Source of the DNA: Streptomyces sp. CB02400
Lineage (GTDB): Bacteria > Actinomycetota > Actinomycetes > Streptomycetales > Streptomycetaceae
DNA: 64,000 bases
Assembly (NCBI RefSeq): GCF_001905725.1
Contig: NZ_LIWB01000001.1
Coordinates: forward strand, 248,001 to 312,000
Reading direction: 5' to 3'
Positions 1-8,393 of the stretch are shown here, piece after piece. A program made the translations under genes and the position numbers. The notes beneath the pieces are model-generated. The model worked only from the letters and a program-made list of their open reading frames with translations. It ran no database searches and was not told where the DNA came from. Position 1 is the stretch's first letter, and each line of letters begins with the position of its first letter.

Positions 1-1022
1 TCCTCGCCGCAACGGCCTGCGGCACGACCGACGTCGACAAGACCGAGGCCGGCACCGGCGCCGGAGCCAGTGCGTCGCCCGCGTCGGAGAGTTGCGCCGA
101 GGACACCACGACCACCTCGACCGCGCCGGTCTCCTTCAAGGACGGCGTCGGCCGGCAGGTGAAGCTCGACAAGCCCGCCCAACGGATCGCCGTCCTGGAA
201 TGGCAGCAGATCGAGGACGCGCTGACCCTGTGCGTCACCCCCACCGCGGTCTCCGACGCGAAGGGGTACAGCACCTGGGTCAGCGCCGAGAAGCTGCCCG
301 ACGGGGTGACGGACATCGGCACCCGTGAGGAACCCGACCTCGACACCCTCTACGCGGCCAAGCCCGACCTGATCATCGTGGAGGCGTTCGACGCCGACGA
401 CGAGACGATCGCGAAGCTGGAGAAGAGGGGCGTCCCCGTGATGGCCACGCGAGGGGCGGACCCGAAGGACCCGATCGGGAACATGCGGGAGGTGTTCAGC
501 ATGATCGGAAAGGCGACGGGACGCACCGAGCGGGCCGACCAGGTGCTCGAGGAGTTCGACGAGCACCTCGCGACGGCGAAGCAGAAGGTCACCGACGCCG
601 ATCTGCCGACGAAGGACTTCCTCTTCTTCGACGGATGGCTCCAGGGCGGCAACCTCACCGTCCGCCCCTACAGCGACGGCGCCCTGTTCACCGAGATAGG
701 CAAGGAACTCGGCATGAACCCCGCGTGGACCGACGACGTCAACAAGGACCACGGGGACGGAGGCGTCGACCCCTCCTACGGCCTCGCGCAGACCGACGTC
801 GAGGGACTCACCGCGGTGGGGAACGCCAACCTCTTCTACGCCAACGACGAAGGGGCCGGCGGGTACGTCGCGGCGCTGGAGAAGAACCCGATCTGGAAGA
901 CCCTCCCGGCCGTGAAGGAAGGCCGCGCGCACGCGTTCCCGGCGCGGGTGTGGGGCGCGGGCGGACCGCGCTCCTGCGCGCAGGCGATCGACGCGTACGT
1001 CGACGTGCTCGACAAGAAGTGA
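1..1022 (+). CDS. Iron-siderophore ABC transporter substrate-binding lipoprotein (5' truncated)
   Basis: The reading frame is open from base 3 at the left edge, so the start codon lies outside the window. The first visible residues, LAATACG, look like the end of a lipobox with its cysteine, followed by an Ala/Gly/Thr-rich linker, so the mature protein is probably a membrane-anchored lipoprotein. The rest fits the periplasmic-binding-protein fold of the FecB/FepB class: an early strand with QRIAVLEW, then YAAKPDLIIVE, and near the end AHAFPARVWGAGGP. It would capture a ferric siderophore outside the membrane and hand it to the permease. Its TGA stop shares four bases (GTGA) with the start of the permease gene, so the two are translationally coupled. 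The specific siderophore cannot be told from sequence. Confidence 0.9.
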   Translation, partial: LAATACGTTDVDKTEAGTGAGASASPASESCAEDTTTTSTAPVSFKDGVGRQVKLDKPAQRIAVLEWQQIEDALTLCVTPTAVSDAKGYSTWVSAEKLPDGVTDIGTREEPDLDTLYAAKPDLIIVEAFDADDETIAKLEKRGVPVMATRGADPKDPIGNMREVFSMIGKATGRTERADQVLEEFDEHLATAKQKVTDADLPTKDFLFFDGWLQGGNLTVRPYSDGALFTEIGKELGMNPAWTDDVNKDHGDGGVDPSYGLAQTDVEGLTAVGNANLFYANDEGAGGYVAALEKNPIWKTLPAVKEGRAHAFPARVWGAGGPRSCAQAIDAYVDVLDKK

Positions 1023-3121
1023 GCGCACCGCACACAGCGGCGCCCGCGGGGACGACGCCGCCGCGCACCGAGCGCGGCGGCGGCCCCGCCGGGGCGGCCG
1101 TCCTGGCCCTCCTCCTCGCCGTGACCGTCCTGGTGGGCATGTGGCACCTGACGCAGGGGACGTCGGGCGTCGGCGTCGGCGACCTGGTGCGCCACCTCGC
1201 CGAGGAAGAGGAGAACCCCGGCGGGGCACCGGTCGGCGAGATCCTCACCGGCTCGCGACTGCCGCGCCTGCTCGCGGGCGTGGCGGTGGGCTTCGCCCTC
1301 GGCTGCGCCGGCGCGCTGCTCCAGTCCGTCACCCACAACGCGCTCTCCTCCCCCGACACCCTGGCGGTCACCGCCGGCTCCTACTTCACGCTCACGCTCG
1401 TCGCGGCCCTCGGCCTCACCGTCCCGCTCTGGGCGTCGGGCGCCGTCGCCTTCGCCGGCGGCCTGCTCGCGGCGGCACTCGTCCTGCTCCTCGCGGGCCG
1501 GGCCGCCGGCACCGCGGGCACCCGGCTGATCCTCGCCGGATCGGCGACGGCGATGGCCCTGGACGCGGCGACCGGGATGCTCCTCATCCTGTTCGACCAG
1601 AACACCACCGGCCTCTTCGCCTGGGGGAGCGGCTCGCTCGCCCAACTGAACATCGACGCGTCGGTACGCGCCTTCCCGCTCGTGGCCGTGGTGCTGTGCG
1701 CCGCCCTGGCGCTGTCCCGGCGGCTGGACGTGATGAACCTCGGCGACGACGCCGCCTCCACCCTCGGCGTGCCGGTCCGGGCCACCCGCGTGACCGCCGT
1801 GCTCTGCGCGGTCCTCCTGACCGGCACGGCGGTGACCCTCGCCGGCCCGATCTCCTTCGTCGGCCTCGGCGCCCCCGTCCTGGCCCGCCTGGTCGCGGGA
1901 CGGGTCCGGGCGCTGCGCCGGCACCTCCTCCTGGTGCCCGCGGCCGGTCTCCTCGGCGCGCTGCTCATCCTGCTCGCGGACGCGGTCCTGCGCGCGGTGC
2001 AGGGCGCGGACGGGGCCGCCTCCATACCCACCGGCGTGCCGACCGCGCTGCTCGGCTCCGTCGTGATCGTGGTCCTCGCGCTCCGCCTCCGCGACACGGG
2101 CGGGATCCGGCAGGCGCCGCACGCGCGGGTCGCCGTACGGTCCCGCCGCGGGTTCCTCCTCGTCGTGCTCGGCGCGGTGACGCTCCTGGCCGGGGCGGCC
2201 CTCGTGGCGGTCCTGGCGGGGAGCCTCTGGCTGCGGACGGGCGACATCGCGCTCTGGGCCCGGGGCGCCGCCCCGGACCTGATCGGCCAGGCGCTCGACG
2301 ACCGGGTCCCGCGCGTGGCCGCCGCGGTCCTCGCCGGCGCGGCGCTCGGACTGGCCGGATGCGTCGTACAGAGCGCGGTGCGCAACCCGCTGGCGGAGCC
2401 GGGGGTGCTCGGCATCACGGCGGGCGCCGGGCTGGGCGCGGCGAGCGTCGTCACCTCGGGCCTGTCCGGCGGACGGCCGGTACTCGTCGCGGTCGCGGTC
2501 GCGGCGGGGCTCGCCACCTTCGCGGTGATCGCCCTGCTGGCCTGGCGCGGCGGCTTCCTGCCCGACCGGTTCGTACTGATCGGCATCGGCATGGGGTACG
2601 GCCTCGCCTCCGTCACCACCTTCCTCCTGCTGCGCGCCGACCCGTACAACACGCCCCGGATCTTCACCTGGCTCTCCGGCACGACCTACGGCCGTACGCT
2701 GCCCGACGTCGTACCGGTCGCGGTGGCCCTGGCGCTCGCGCTTCCCGTGCTGCTCTTCCTGCGCGGTCGGCTCGACCTGCTCGCCGTCGACGAGGACACC
2801 CCGCGCGTCGTCGGCGTCCGGGTGGAACGCACCCGCCTCACCGCGCTGGCGATCGCCGCGGTGCTCGCGGCGCTCAGCGTGATCGCCATCGGCGTCGTCG
2901 GCTTCGTGGGGCTCGTCGCCCCGCACCTCGCCCGGTCGCTGGTGGGCGCCCGGCACGGCCGCGCGATCCCGGTCGCGATGCTGCTCGGCGGAGTACTGGT
3001 CTGCGTGGCCGACGCCCTCGGCCGCACCCTCGTCGCCCCCGCCCAGGTCCCGGCGGGCCTCATGATCGCCCTGGTCGGCGCCCCGTACTTCGTCTGGATA
3101 CTCCGGAAGTCCCGTGCATGA
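1019..3121 (+). CDS. Fused double FecCD-type iron-siderophore permease
   Basis: This 700-residue membrane protein contains two complete FecCD permease units in tandem, as in FhuB, so one chain replaces the usual heterodimer. The first unit (about residues 20-350) has the FecCD signature GCAGALLQSVTHNAL followed by SSPDTLAVTAG. The second (about 370-695) has GLAGCVVQSAVRNPLAEPG followed by GVLGITAG. Both contain a late FVGLGAP or FVGLVAPHLAR motif, the loop that contacts the ATPase. I chose GTG at 1019 because it overlaps the lipoprotein stop and gives a sensible N-terminus (VSAPHTAAPAG); the frame also stays open upstream, but only antisense to nothing useful. No ATPase gene follows, so it must be encoded elsewhere. 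Confidence 0.93.
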   Translation: MSAPHTAAPAGTTPPRTERGGGPAGAAVLALLLAVTVLVGMWHLTQGTSGVGVGDLVRHLAEEEENPGGAPVGEILTGSRLPRLLAGVAVGFALGCAGALLQSVTHNALSSPDTLAVTAGSYFTLTLVAALGLTVPLWASGAVAFAGGLLAAALVLLLAGRAAGTAGTRLILAGSATAMALDAATGMLLILFDQNTTGLFAWGSGSLAQLNIDASVRAFPLVAVVLCAALALSRRLDVMNLGDDAASTLGVPVRATRVTAVLCAVLLTGTAVTLAGPISFVGLGAPVLARLVAGRVRALRRHLLLVPAAGLLGALLILLADAVLRAVQGADGAASIPTGVPTALLGSVVIVVLALRLRDTGGIRQAPHARVAVRSRRGFLLVVLGAVTLLAGAALVAVLAGSLWLRTGDIALWARGAAPDLIGQALDDRVPRVAAAVLAGAALGLAGCVVQSAVRNPLAEPGVLGITAGAGLGAASVVTSGLSGGRPVLVAVAVAAGLATFAVIALLAWRGGFLPDRFVLIGIGMGYGLASVTTFLLLRADPYNTPRIFTWLSGTTYGRTLPDVVPVAVALALALPVLLFLRGRLDLLAVDEDTPRVVGVRVERTRLTALAIAAVLAALSVIAIGVVGFVGLVAPHLARSLVGARHGRAIPVAMLLGGVLVCVADALGRTLVAPAQVPAGLMIALVGAPYFVWILRKSRA

Positions 3122-3398
3122 CACGGGCCGACAACACACCCACGCCACCCGGCTCACCACCGGCCCAGGGCCACACCGAGCGACGGCCGGGGCTCCGCCT
3201 GCCCCGGCCCGTCGACCGACCTCGGCCTTCGGCCTGTCGACCGGCCCTGGTTCTCGGTCTGCCGGCCGGGTCCGGCCTCCGGCTGCCGGTCCGTCGGCCG
3301 GAGCCCGGAGCTCGGAGCTCGGAGCCGAGTCCGAGCCGTCACGGGCCCGCGAGTGAGTCTCCGTCCCTCATCCCCTCCGCCCCGTCAGGAACACCGCA

Positions 3399-4475
3399 AT
3401 GCCGCCTCAGCAGGAAACGCCCGTGAACAGCATCGTCGTCCCGTTCGAAACCGATACGTCGCCGGACCTCCTGAGGCGGCTCGGGCGTCACGAGGTGCCG
3501 GAGCGCTGGCGTGCGGCCGACCGGTCCGCCCACGCCCCGCACCTCGTGGCCGTACCGGGGGACGACGGTGAGGACTGGGCCGCCGCCGCGCTCGTGACGG
3601 CACGTCCGCACACGGCCTATCTGAAGATCGTCGACGCCGTGGGCGACGTGTCGGCGGCCGTCGGAGCCGTCGTCGCCCACGCACGCCGCCACAAGCTCGC
3701 GCAGGTCAAGTGGGAAGGGTGGACGGCGCGCCCCGAGGACGCCGCCGCCGCCGGCTTCGCCCCGTTGCGTCCTCCGCTCGCGCAGGCGGAGGACGCGGCC
3801 GGGCCCGCCACCGGTTACGTGCGCTGGCTGCACGACGGCACGGTGCCCGAACCCCCGTACTACGGGCAGACCACGCACTTCACGTGCGGCGCCGTCACCG
3901 CCCTGGTCGCGCAGGCGCACGTGGGGACGCTGCCGGGGGAGGGGTTCGACCGCCGGGCGGAGCTGACGCTGTGGCGCGACGCGACCAACTTCCCCGCGTG
4001 CGAGCCCGTCGGACTGGGCGTCGCCGTGCGCCGGGCGTGGCCGTCGTCCCCCGTCACGGTCCACCTCGACACGGACCGGCCCGTCCTGCTCGACCACCTC
4101 CCGGAGAAGGAACAGGAGTGGCGGGCCCTGCTCCAGGACGCGTCGCGCGCGGACGCCGGACGGGCCGGCGTCCCGATCGACCCGACCCGTCTCTCCATGA
4201 CCGCGCTCCGGGACGCGCTCGGCCGACGGGAGCACGTACTGCTCCTGCTCTCGCTCGCCCGGATGCAGGGCTTCGAGGTGCCGCACTGGGTGCTCTGTCA
4301 TGCCGCCGTGCCCGGTGCCGTGGTGATCGAGGACCCGTGGGCCGACGCGGCCACGGGGGACACCTGGGTCGACGCCCATCTGCTGCCCGTCCCCGACCCG
4401 TCGCTCGACACCATGTCGGCCCTCTCGGCGGACGGCTTCCGCGGTGCTGTGACCATCGGCCGCCCGCGCCCGTAG
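3399..4475 (+). CDS. C39-like papain-fold peptidase family protein
   Basis: The 358-residue product has a C-terminal half resembling the peptidase C39 / papain-like fold. The putative nucleophile is C163 in GQTTHFTCGAVTAL, the His lies in VLCHAAVPGAVVI, and the acidic partner follows at once in IEDPW. The N-terminal 140 residues are an uncharacterised alpha/beta region. No signal peptide is visible, so it is probably cytoplasmic. Two starts are possible: ATG 3399 (AGGAA eight bases upstream) and GTG 3423 (AGGAA about seven bases upstream, product starting VNSIVVPF). The 277-base gap after the permease is GC-rich and repetitive with no convincing gene, so co-transcription with the iron transporter is plausible but unproven. 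Substrate unknown. Confidence 0.75.
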   Translation: MPPQQETPVNSIVVPFETDTSPDLLRRLGRHEVPERWRAADRSAHAPHLVAVPGDDGEDWAAAALVTARPHTAYLKIVDAVGDVSAAVGAVVAHARRHKLAQVKWEGWTARPEDAAAAGFAPLRPPLAQAEDAAGPATGYVRWLHDGTVPEPPYYGQTTHFTCGAVTALVAQAHVGTLPGEGFDRRAELTLWRDATNFPACEPVGLGVAVRRAWPSSPVTVHLDTDRPVLLDHLPEKEQEWRALLQDASRADAGRAGVPIDPTRLSMTALRDALGRREHVLLLLSLARMQGFEVPHWVLCHAAVPGAVVIEDPWADAATGDTWVDAHLLPVPDPSLDTMSALSADGFRGAVTIGRPRP

Positions 4476-4483
4476 TACCCCGG

Positions 4484-6271
4484 CTACCGGGAGGAGCGAC
4501 GGCCGGTCAGCGGGTCCCCGGCCGTGCGGACGGCCTCGGCGATCCAGGCCATGGCCTCGGGCACGTCGTAGTTGCCGGCGTGCGGCTGGTTCCAGGCGAG
4601 CCGGTGGTCGAGGTCCTCGACCTGCTTGTCGGCGGCGAGTGCGCGGTCGAGGTTGACCGACACGGTGAAGGCGGTGTCCCGGTCGCGGGTGCCGTGGCGG
4701 ACGTACCAGTTGGGCGCGGTGTCGGCGCGGGTGCCGATGAAGTCCATCGGGTTGATGAGGTGGACCTGGTCGTCGACGGTGGTGCTCTTCCTGCTCGTGT
4801 ACTGCTTCCAGGTCAGCTCGGTGTCGTCGAGGCCGCTGCCGTCGCCGGGCACGTCGTTGTGGTTCCAGCCGAACTCGGTGTAGTTGAGGTACTTCTGCGT
4901 CGGCGGGCCGAAGAGGTTGGTCTCGGTGCGGCTGGTGGTGTTCCCGTCGACGCCCACCGCGTCGAAGGCCGGGGTCGTCTTCAGTGTGGCCTGGGTGGCG
5001 ACGAAGGTGAGGTACTTCGCCATGTCGACGGAGCGCACCGTGCGGGTGGCGCTGTCGACGTCGATCCAGTCGTTGACGTACGACGTGGTGGTGCCCCTCG
5101 ACGTGATCTCGAAGGTGCCGCCCAGCGGCGGGATCGTGTGGGCGGGGTCCGCCTCCAGGTAGGTCTCCGCGGAGCGGACGACCTCCTCCTCGATGGTGTC
5201 GAGCATGGTCGCGGCGGTGAGCCGGGAGCCGTCGGGGGTGCGCAGCCCCAGGCTCTTCTCGTACGCCGCGAACCGGGCCGCTATCTCGGCGGCTCCCTCG
5301 GGCGAGGGGTTCGAGCCGGTGATGTCACGGGTGCCGAGGACGTCGTACAGCCACTCGTAGGCCACGTCGGCGTTGCCGAGGTCGGTGATCGGGCAGTACG
5401 CGTTGACGGCGAAGACGTCATCGCTCAGGGTGCTGCGCCCCTTCGCATCGATGCCGGCGGCGCCGATCGCGGCGAGGTACGAGTGGTACTCGGAGCTGTT
5501 GCCCGAAGCCCCCAGGATCGACGCCAGCGCGCCACCGCCACTGGTGCCGTTGACGACGATCCGCTCCGCGCTGCCGGGCATCACGGCGTCGTTGAGGCGC
5601 AGGTAGCGCACGGCGGCCTTGGCGTCGACCACCGCCGCGGGGGCCTTGCCGGGGGAGGAGCCGTCGGCGCCGACCAGCCCGCGGCTGCGGTTGGCGACGT
5701 CGACGAAGACGTACCCCGCCTTCAACGCGGCACCTACGTTGCTGGTCGAACTGTCGTAGGAGGCGCCGGCGGTCACGCTCGCCCGTATGTAACTGGCCAT
5801 CCAGCCACTGTTGTTCACCGCGAAGTAGACCGGCGCCCGCCGGTCGCCGAAGGCGCTCTCGGGGACGAAGACGTTCATGCTCTGGTAGCCGCAGGCGGTG
5901 TTCGGGATGGTGGTGCTGCCGCCGCCGGGACCACCGGACTGCTGTGCCGCGGCGGCGACCGGGTTCGCCACGTAGCAGATCTCCTTGTACCAGCGCACGC
6001 CCACCGGCCGGCCGTCGACGGTGACGGTGATCGTCGTGTAGCCGGTGGAGTCGAAGGCGAGCACCGCGTCCTGGGGGTCCGCGGCATGGCCGCGGCTCCC
6101 CGAAGGGGCTGCCGTCGCCACGGAGGCCGGCACCGCGAGGGCCGTGAGAACGAGGGAACCCGTGATCGCCACGCTTCTCAGGAGGCGTTCGCGGGCCACC
6201 GGGCGTCCCGCCCGCACGCGCGTCGGGTGGGCGAGCGCATCACGTCCGTGGGACGCGGTCAACCGCTGCAT
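4484..6271 (-). CDS. Secreted subtype-B tannase-like alpha/beta hydrolase
   Basis: The 595-residue product starts at the ATG at 6271, which has a strong GAGGGGAG ribosome site; an in-frame GTG seven codons upstream lacks one. Residues 1-54 form a signal peptide with an Arg-rich start and a hydrophobic stretch ending in ATAA. The body matches the subtype-B tannase family known from Lactobacillus. The nucleophile Ser244 lies in NGTSGGGAL, the NTACGYQSMNVFVP strand is typical, and a late His sits in NQPHAGNYDVPEAM. Such enzymes hydrolyse galloyl or related phenolic esters from plant tannins. It is convergent with the C39-like gene (eight bases between stops) and divergent from the thioester-domain gene. 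The family call is good; the exact ester is inference. Confidence 0.8.
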   Translation of the reverse strand: MQRLTASHGRDALAHPTRVRAGRPVARERLLRSVAITGSLVLTALAVPASVATAAPSGSRGHAADPQDAVLAFDSTGYTTITVTVDGRPVGVRWYKEICYVANPVAAAAQQSGGPGGGSTTIPNTACGYQSMNVFVPESAFGDRRAPVYFAVNNSGWMASYIRASVTAGASYDSSTSNVGAALKAGYVFVDVANRSRGLVGADGSSPGKAPAAVVDAKAAVRYLRLNDAVMPGSAERIVVNGTSGGGALASILGASGNSSEYHSYLAAIGAAGIDAKGRSTLSDDVFAVNAYCPITDLGNADVAYEWLYDVLGTRDITGSNPSPEGAAEIAARFAAYEKSLGLRTPDGSRLTAATMLDTIEEEVVRSAETYLEADPAHTIPPLGGTFEITSRGTTTSYVNDWIDVDSATRTVRSVDMAKYLTFVATQATLKTTPAFDAVGVDGNTTSRTETNLFGPPTQKYLNYTEFGWNHNDVPGDGSGLDDTELTWKQYTSRKSTTVDDQVHLINPMDFIGTRADTAPNWYVRHGTRDRDTAFTVSVNLDRALAADKQVEDLDHRLAWNQPHAGNYDVPEAMAWIAEAVRTAGDPLTGRRSSR

Positions 6272-6758
6272 GGGTCTCCCCTCATCGAGCACCAGGTGCT
6301 TCGCCGATGCCTCGGGGGCAAGGCGTGACGCACGCTACAAGATTGTCAACAATATGCCCAGCAATCTCGCGGACATTTTCTCCGGACTCCCGCTTCACGA
6401 GTCACCGGCCACCGATCCCTCAATGGCAACCCAACCGCCGTCCCCGGCACGGCACATGGACACGGGAGCTCATTTCGGGCGCATGCCGGCGGCTGCCGCC
6501 GACCGGCCGGTAAGTGTGCAGAAGTGCTGGTCAGGTTGTGAAGATTGGATGGATGAGGACACTCCGGTCGTGGGAAGTAACGGTTCCGATTCGGAATGGC
6601 CGTGCGACGTCGGGAACGAAGATCCGGAACGCTTCCATCCATAAGATCGCCGTGTGCTTGTCCAGCACTTGAGACGACTGGCGTGACTCTTCCATGCACG
6701 CATCACGTGTGAACACATCTCGCGTGTCCCGTTGCGGGTCCCGCCGGAGGGGAAATCT
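6272..6758. promoter_or_regulatory. Divergent regulatory region between tannase and thioester-protein genes
   Basis: This 487-base gap holds no convincing gene. Two palindromes stand out. ATTGT-CA-ACAAT at 6342-6353 lies about 70 bases upstream of the tannase start and contains TTGACA on the minus strand, so it may be a -35 element or an operator. TTCCG-ATT-CGGAA at 6585-6597 lies about 160 bases upstream of the thioester protein. Local GC content is lower than in the flanking genes, as expected for promoters. Confidence 0.4.
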
Positions 6759-8201
6759 GTGTTTGCTCTTCATTCCGCGTCCGCCACGACCGGGCGGCGC
6801 ACCACAGGACGGCGTATAGCCGCAGGGGCGGCCACGGCCGGACTGCTCACCATGGGCCTCCTCGCCGGCGCGGGCAACGCCGCCGCCGACGGGGACGACG
6901 TCCATCACCAGGGGGGTGCGGTCGCCACTCTCGACGGGCTGAAGACGTACGACTCGGCCCGTCTGGACCTCGGCGACGGCAAGACCAAGAACATCGCCGC
7001 CGGCCTGTTCGAGATGAGCGTCGAGGGCAGCGGCCGTCTGCAGTCGTACTGCATCGACATCCACAACCCGACCCAGGACAAGGCGAAGTACCTGGAGACC
7101 CCCTGGGCCCAGACCTCGCTCGGCGCCAACGAGAACGCCGGAAAGATCCTCTGGATCCTCCAGAACTCGTACCCGCAGGTCGACGACCTGACGGCGCTGT
7201 CCCAGAAGTCGGGTGCCCAGGGGCTGACGGCCAAGACCGCCGCGGCCGGCACCCAGGTGGCCATCTGGCGCTTCTCGGACGGGGCGAAGGTCGAGGCCCG
7301 CGACGCGCAGGCCGAGAAGCTCGCCGACTGGCTCGAGGCCCAGGCGCAGAACCTCCAGGAGCCGAAGACCTCCCTCACGCTGGAACCCAACGCGGTCTCC
7401 GGCAAGGCCGGCGGCAAGCTCGGCCCGGTGACCGTGCGCACCGACGCCGGCCAGGTCTCCGTCGCCGCCTCCGCCGACGCCGCCGGTGCCGGCGTCAAGG
7501 TGACCGACAAGGACGGCAAGGCCCTCACGTCCGCCGGCGACGGCACCGAGCTGTACTTCGACGTCCCCGAGGGCACGGCCGACGGTTCGGCCTCGCTGAC
7601 GGTCCGGGCGACCACCGAGATCCCGGTCGGCCGCGCGTTCGCGAGCCCCAGCAAGAGCCAGACGCAGATCCTCGCCGGCTCCAGCGAGTCCACGGTCACG
7701 GCCGACGCGACCGCGAACTGGGCCACCAAGGGCGCCATCCCCTCGGTCACGGCGGAGAAGAACTGCGCCAAGGGCGGCGTCGACGTCACGGCGAGCAACG
7801 AGGGCGACACCCCGTTCACCTTCGAACTCGCGGGCACCGAGCACACGATCGAGGCGGGCGGCAGCAAGACGGTGACCGTCCCGGTCGACGAGGACGCGGC
7901 GTACGACTTCACCATCGAGGGCCCGAACGGCTTCTCGGAGCGTTTCCAGGGCGTCCTGGACTGCAAGACCCAGGGCACCCCGGGAACCGGGACGCCGGGC
8001 ACCGACGGTGACACCCCGTCCTCGGCCCCCAGCCCGGCCGGCGGCTCCGCCGACGACACGACCGGTGGCGAGGGCGACCTCGCGAACACCGGCGGCTCCA
8101 GCGCGACGCCGGTGATCGCGGGCATCGCGGTGGCCCTGGTGGTCGCGGGCGGCGCGGCGATGTTCTTCCTGCGCAAGAAGAAGGCGGCCGCCGGGGAGTG
8201 A
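6759..8201 (+). CDS. Thioester-domain surface protein with LAxTG sortase signal
   Basis: The 480-residue product starts at GTG 6759, six bases after a GGAGGGG ribosome site; the open frame begins earlier but has no ribosome site there. A twin-Arg-rich signal sequence occupies about residues 1-43. The next region fits the TED domain family, which makes an internal Cys-Gln thioester that can bind host or matrix amines covalently: Cys98 in QSYCIDIHNPTQ and Gln166 in AAGTQVAIWRF. A beta-rich middle, a Pro/Gly/Ser/Thr linker and a sortase signal follow: LANTG at about 441-445, a hydrophobic helix and a KKK tail. LAxTG is the class E sortase motif of high-GC Gram-positives. It should be anchored to the cell wall of aerial or substrate hyphae. 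Confidence 0.88.
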   Translation: MFALHSASATTGRRTTGRRIAAGAATAGLLTMGLLAGAGNAAADGDDVHHQGGAVATLDGLKTYDSARLDLGDGKTKNIAAGLFEMSVEGSGRLQSYCIDIHNPTQDKAKYLETPWAQTSLGANENAGKILWILQNSYPQVDDLTALSQKSGAQGLTAKTAAAGTQVAIWRFSDGAKVEARDAQAEKLADWLEAQAQNLQEPKTSLTLEPNAVSGKAGGKLGPVTVRTDAGQVSVAASADAAGAGVKVTDKDGKALTSAGDGTELYFDVPEGTADGSASLTVRATTEIPVGRAFASPSKSQTQILAGSSESTVTADATANWATKGAIPSVTAEKNCAKGGVDVTASNEGDTPFTFELAGTEHTIEAGGSKTVTVPVDEDAAYDFTIEGPNGFSERFQGVLDCKTQGTPGTGTPGTDGDTPSSAPSPAGGSADDTTGGEGDLANTGGSSATPVIAGIAVALVVAGGAAMFFLRKKKAAAGE

Positions 8202-8219
8202 CCGGCGGCTGACCCGGCC

Positions 8220-8258
8220 GACGGGCCCGGCACACGCGACGCGTGCGCCGGGCCCGTC
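8220..8258 (+). terminator. Long hairpin terminator after the thioester-protein gene
   Basis: The arms GACGGGCCCGGC (8220-8231) and GCCGGGCCCGTC (8247-8258) pair perfectly over 12 bp. An inner CACGCG/CGCGTG stem extends the hairpin. It lies 18 bases after the stop and has no long T run, as is usual in Streptomyces. Confidence 0.8.
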
Positions 8259-8323
8259 CGTCACGGAGGCCCGTCCCGACCGGACTCGACCACTCCACGC
8301 CACCGGACAGTGCCCTGCGGGCA

Positions 8324-8372
8324 CAGGGCACAGAACGCAGGGCACAGAACGCATGGCGCAGGGCACAGGACG
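8324..8372. repeat. Short tandem repeat, 14-bp unit
   Basis: The unit CAGGGCACAGAACG occurs at 8324-8337 and 8338-8351, with a third, slightly changed copy at 8359-8372. The block sits between the terminator of the thioester gene and the DUF4241 stop codon. No function is evident. Confidence 0.7.
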
Positions 8373-8393
8373 CAGGCGTTGCGCGCTGCGCCG

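Noticed and set aside
1019..3121. Assembly artefact joining two permease genes
   Set aside because: Fused FecCD pairs such as FhuB are well known, and the two halves are too different to be a repeat-collapse error.
836..3160. Very long open frames antisense to the iron permease and to many other genes
   Set aside because: High-GC DNA keeps antisense and shifted frames open. These lack ribosome sites, have Arg/Gly/Pro-biased compositions and overlap genes with clear family motifs.
3114..3356. Possible small gene after the iron permease
   Set aside because: It is a low-complexity Arg/Ala/Pro translation of a repetitive GC-rich spacer without a ribosome site or recognisable motif.
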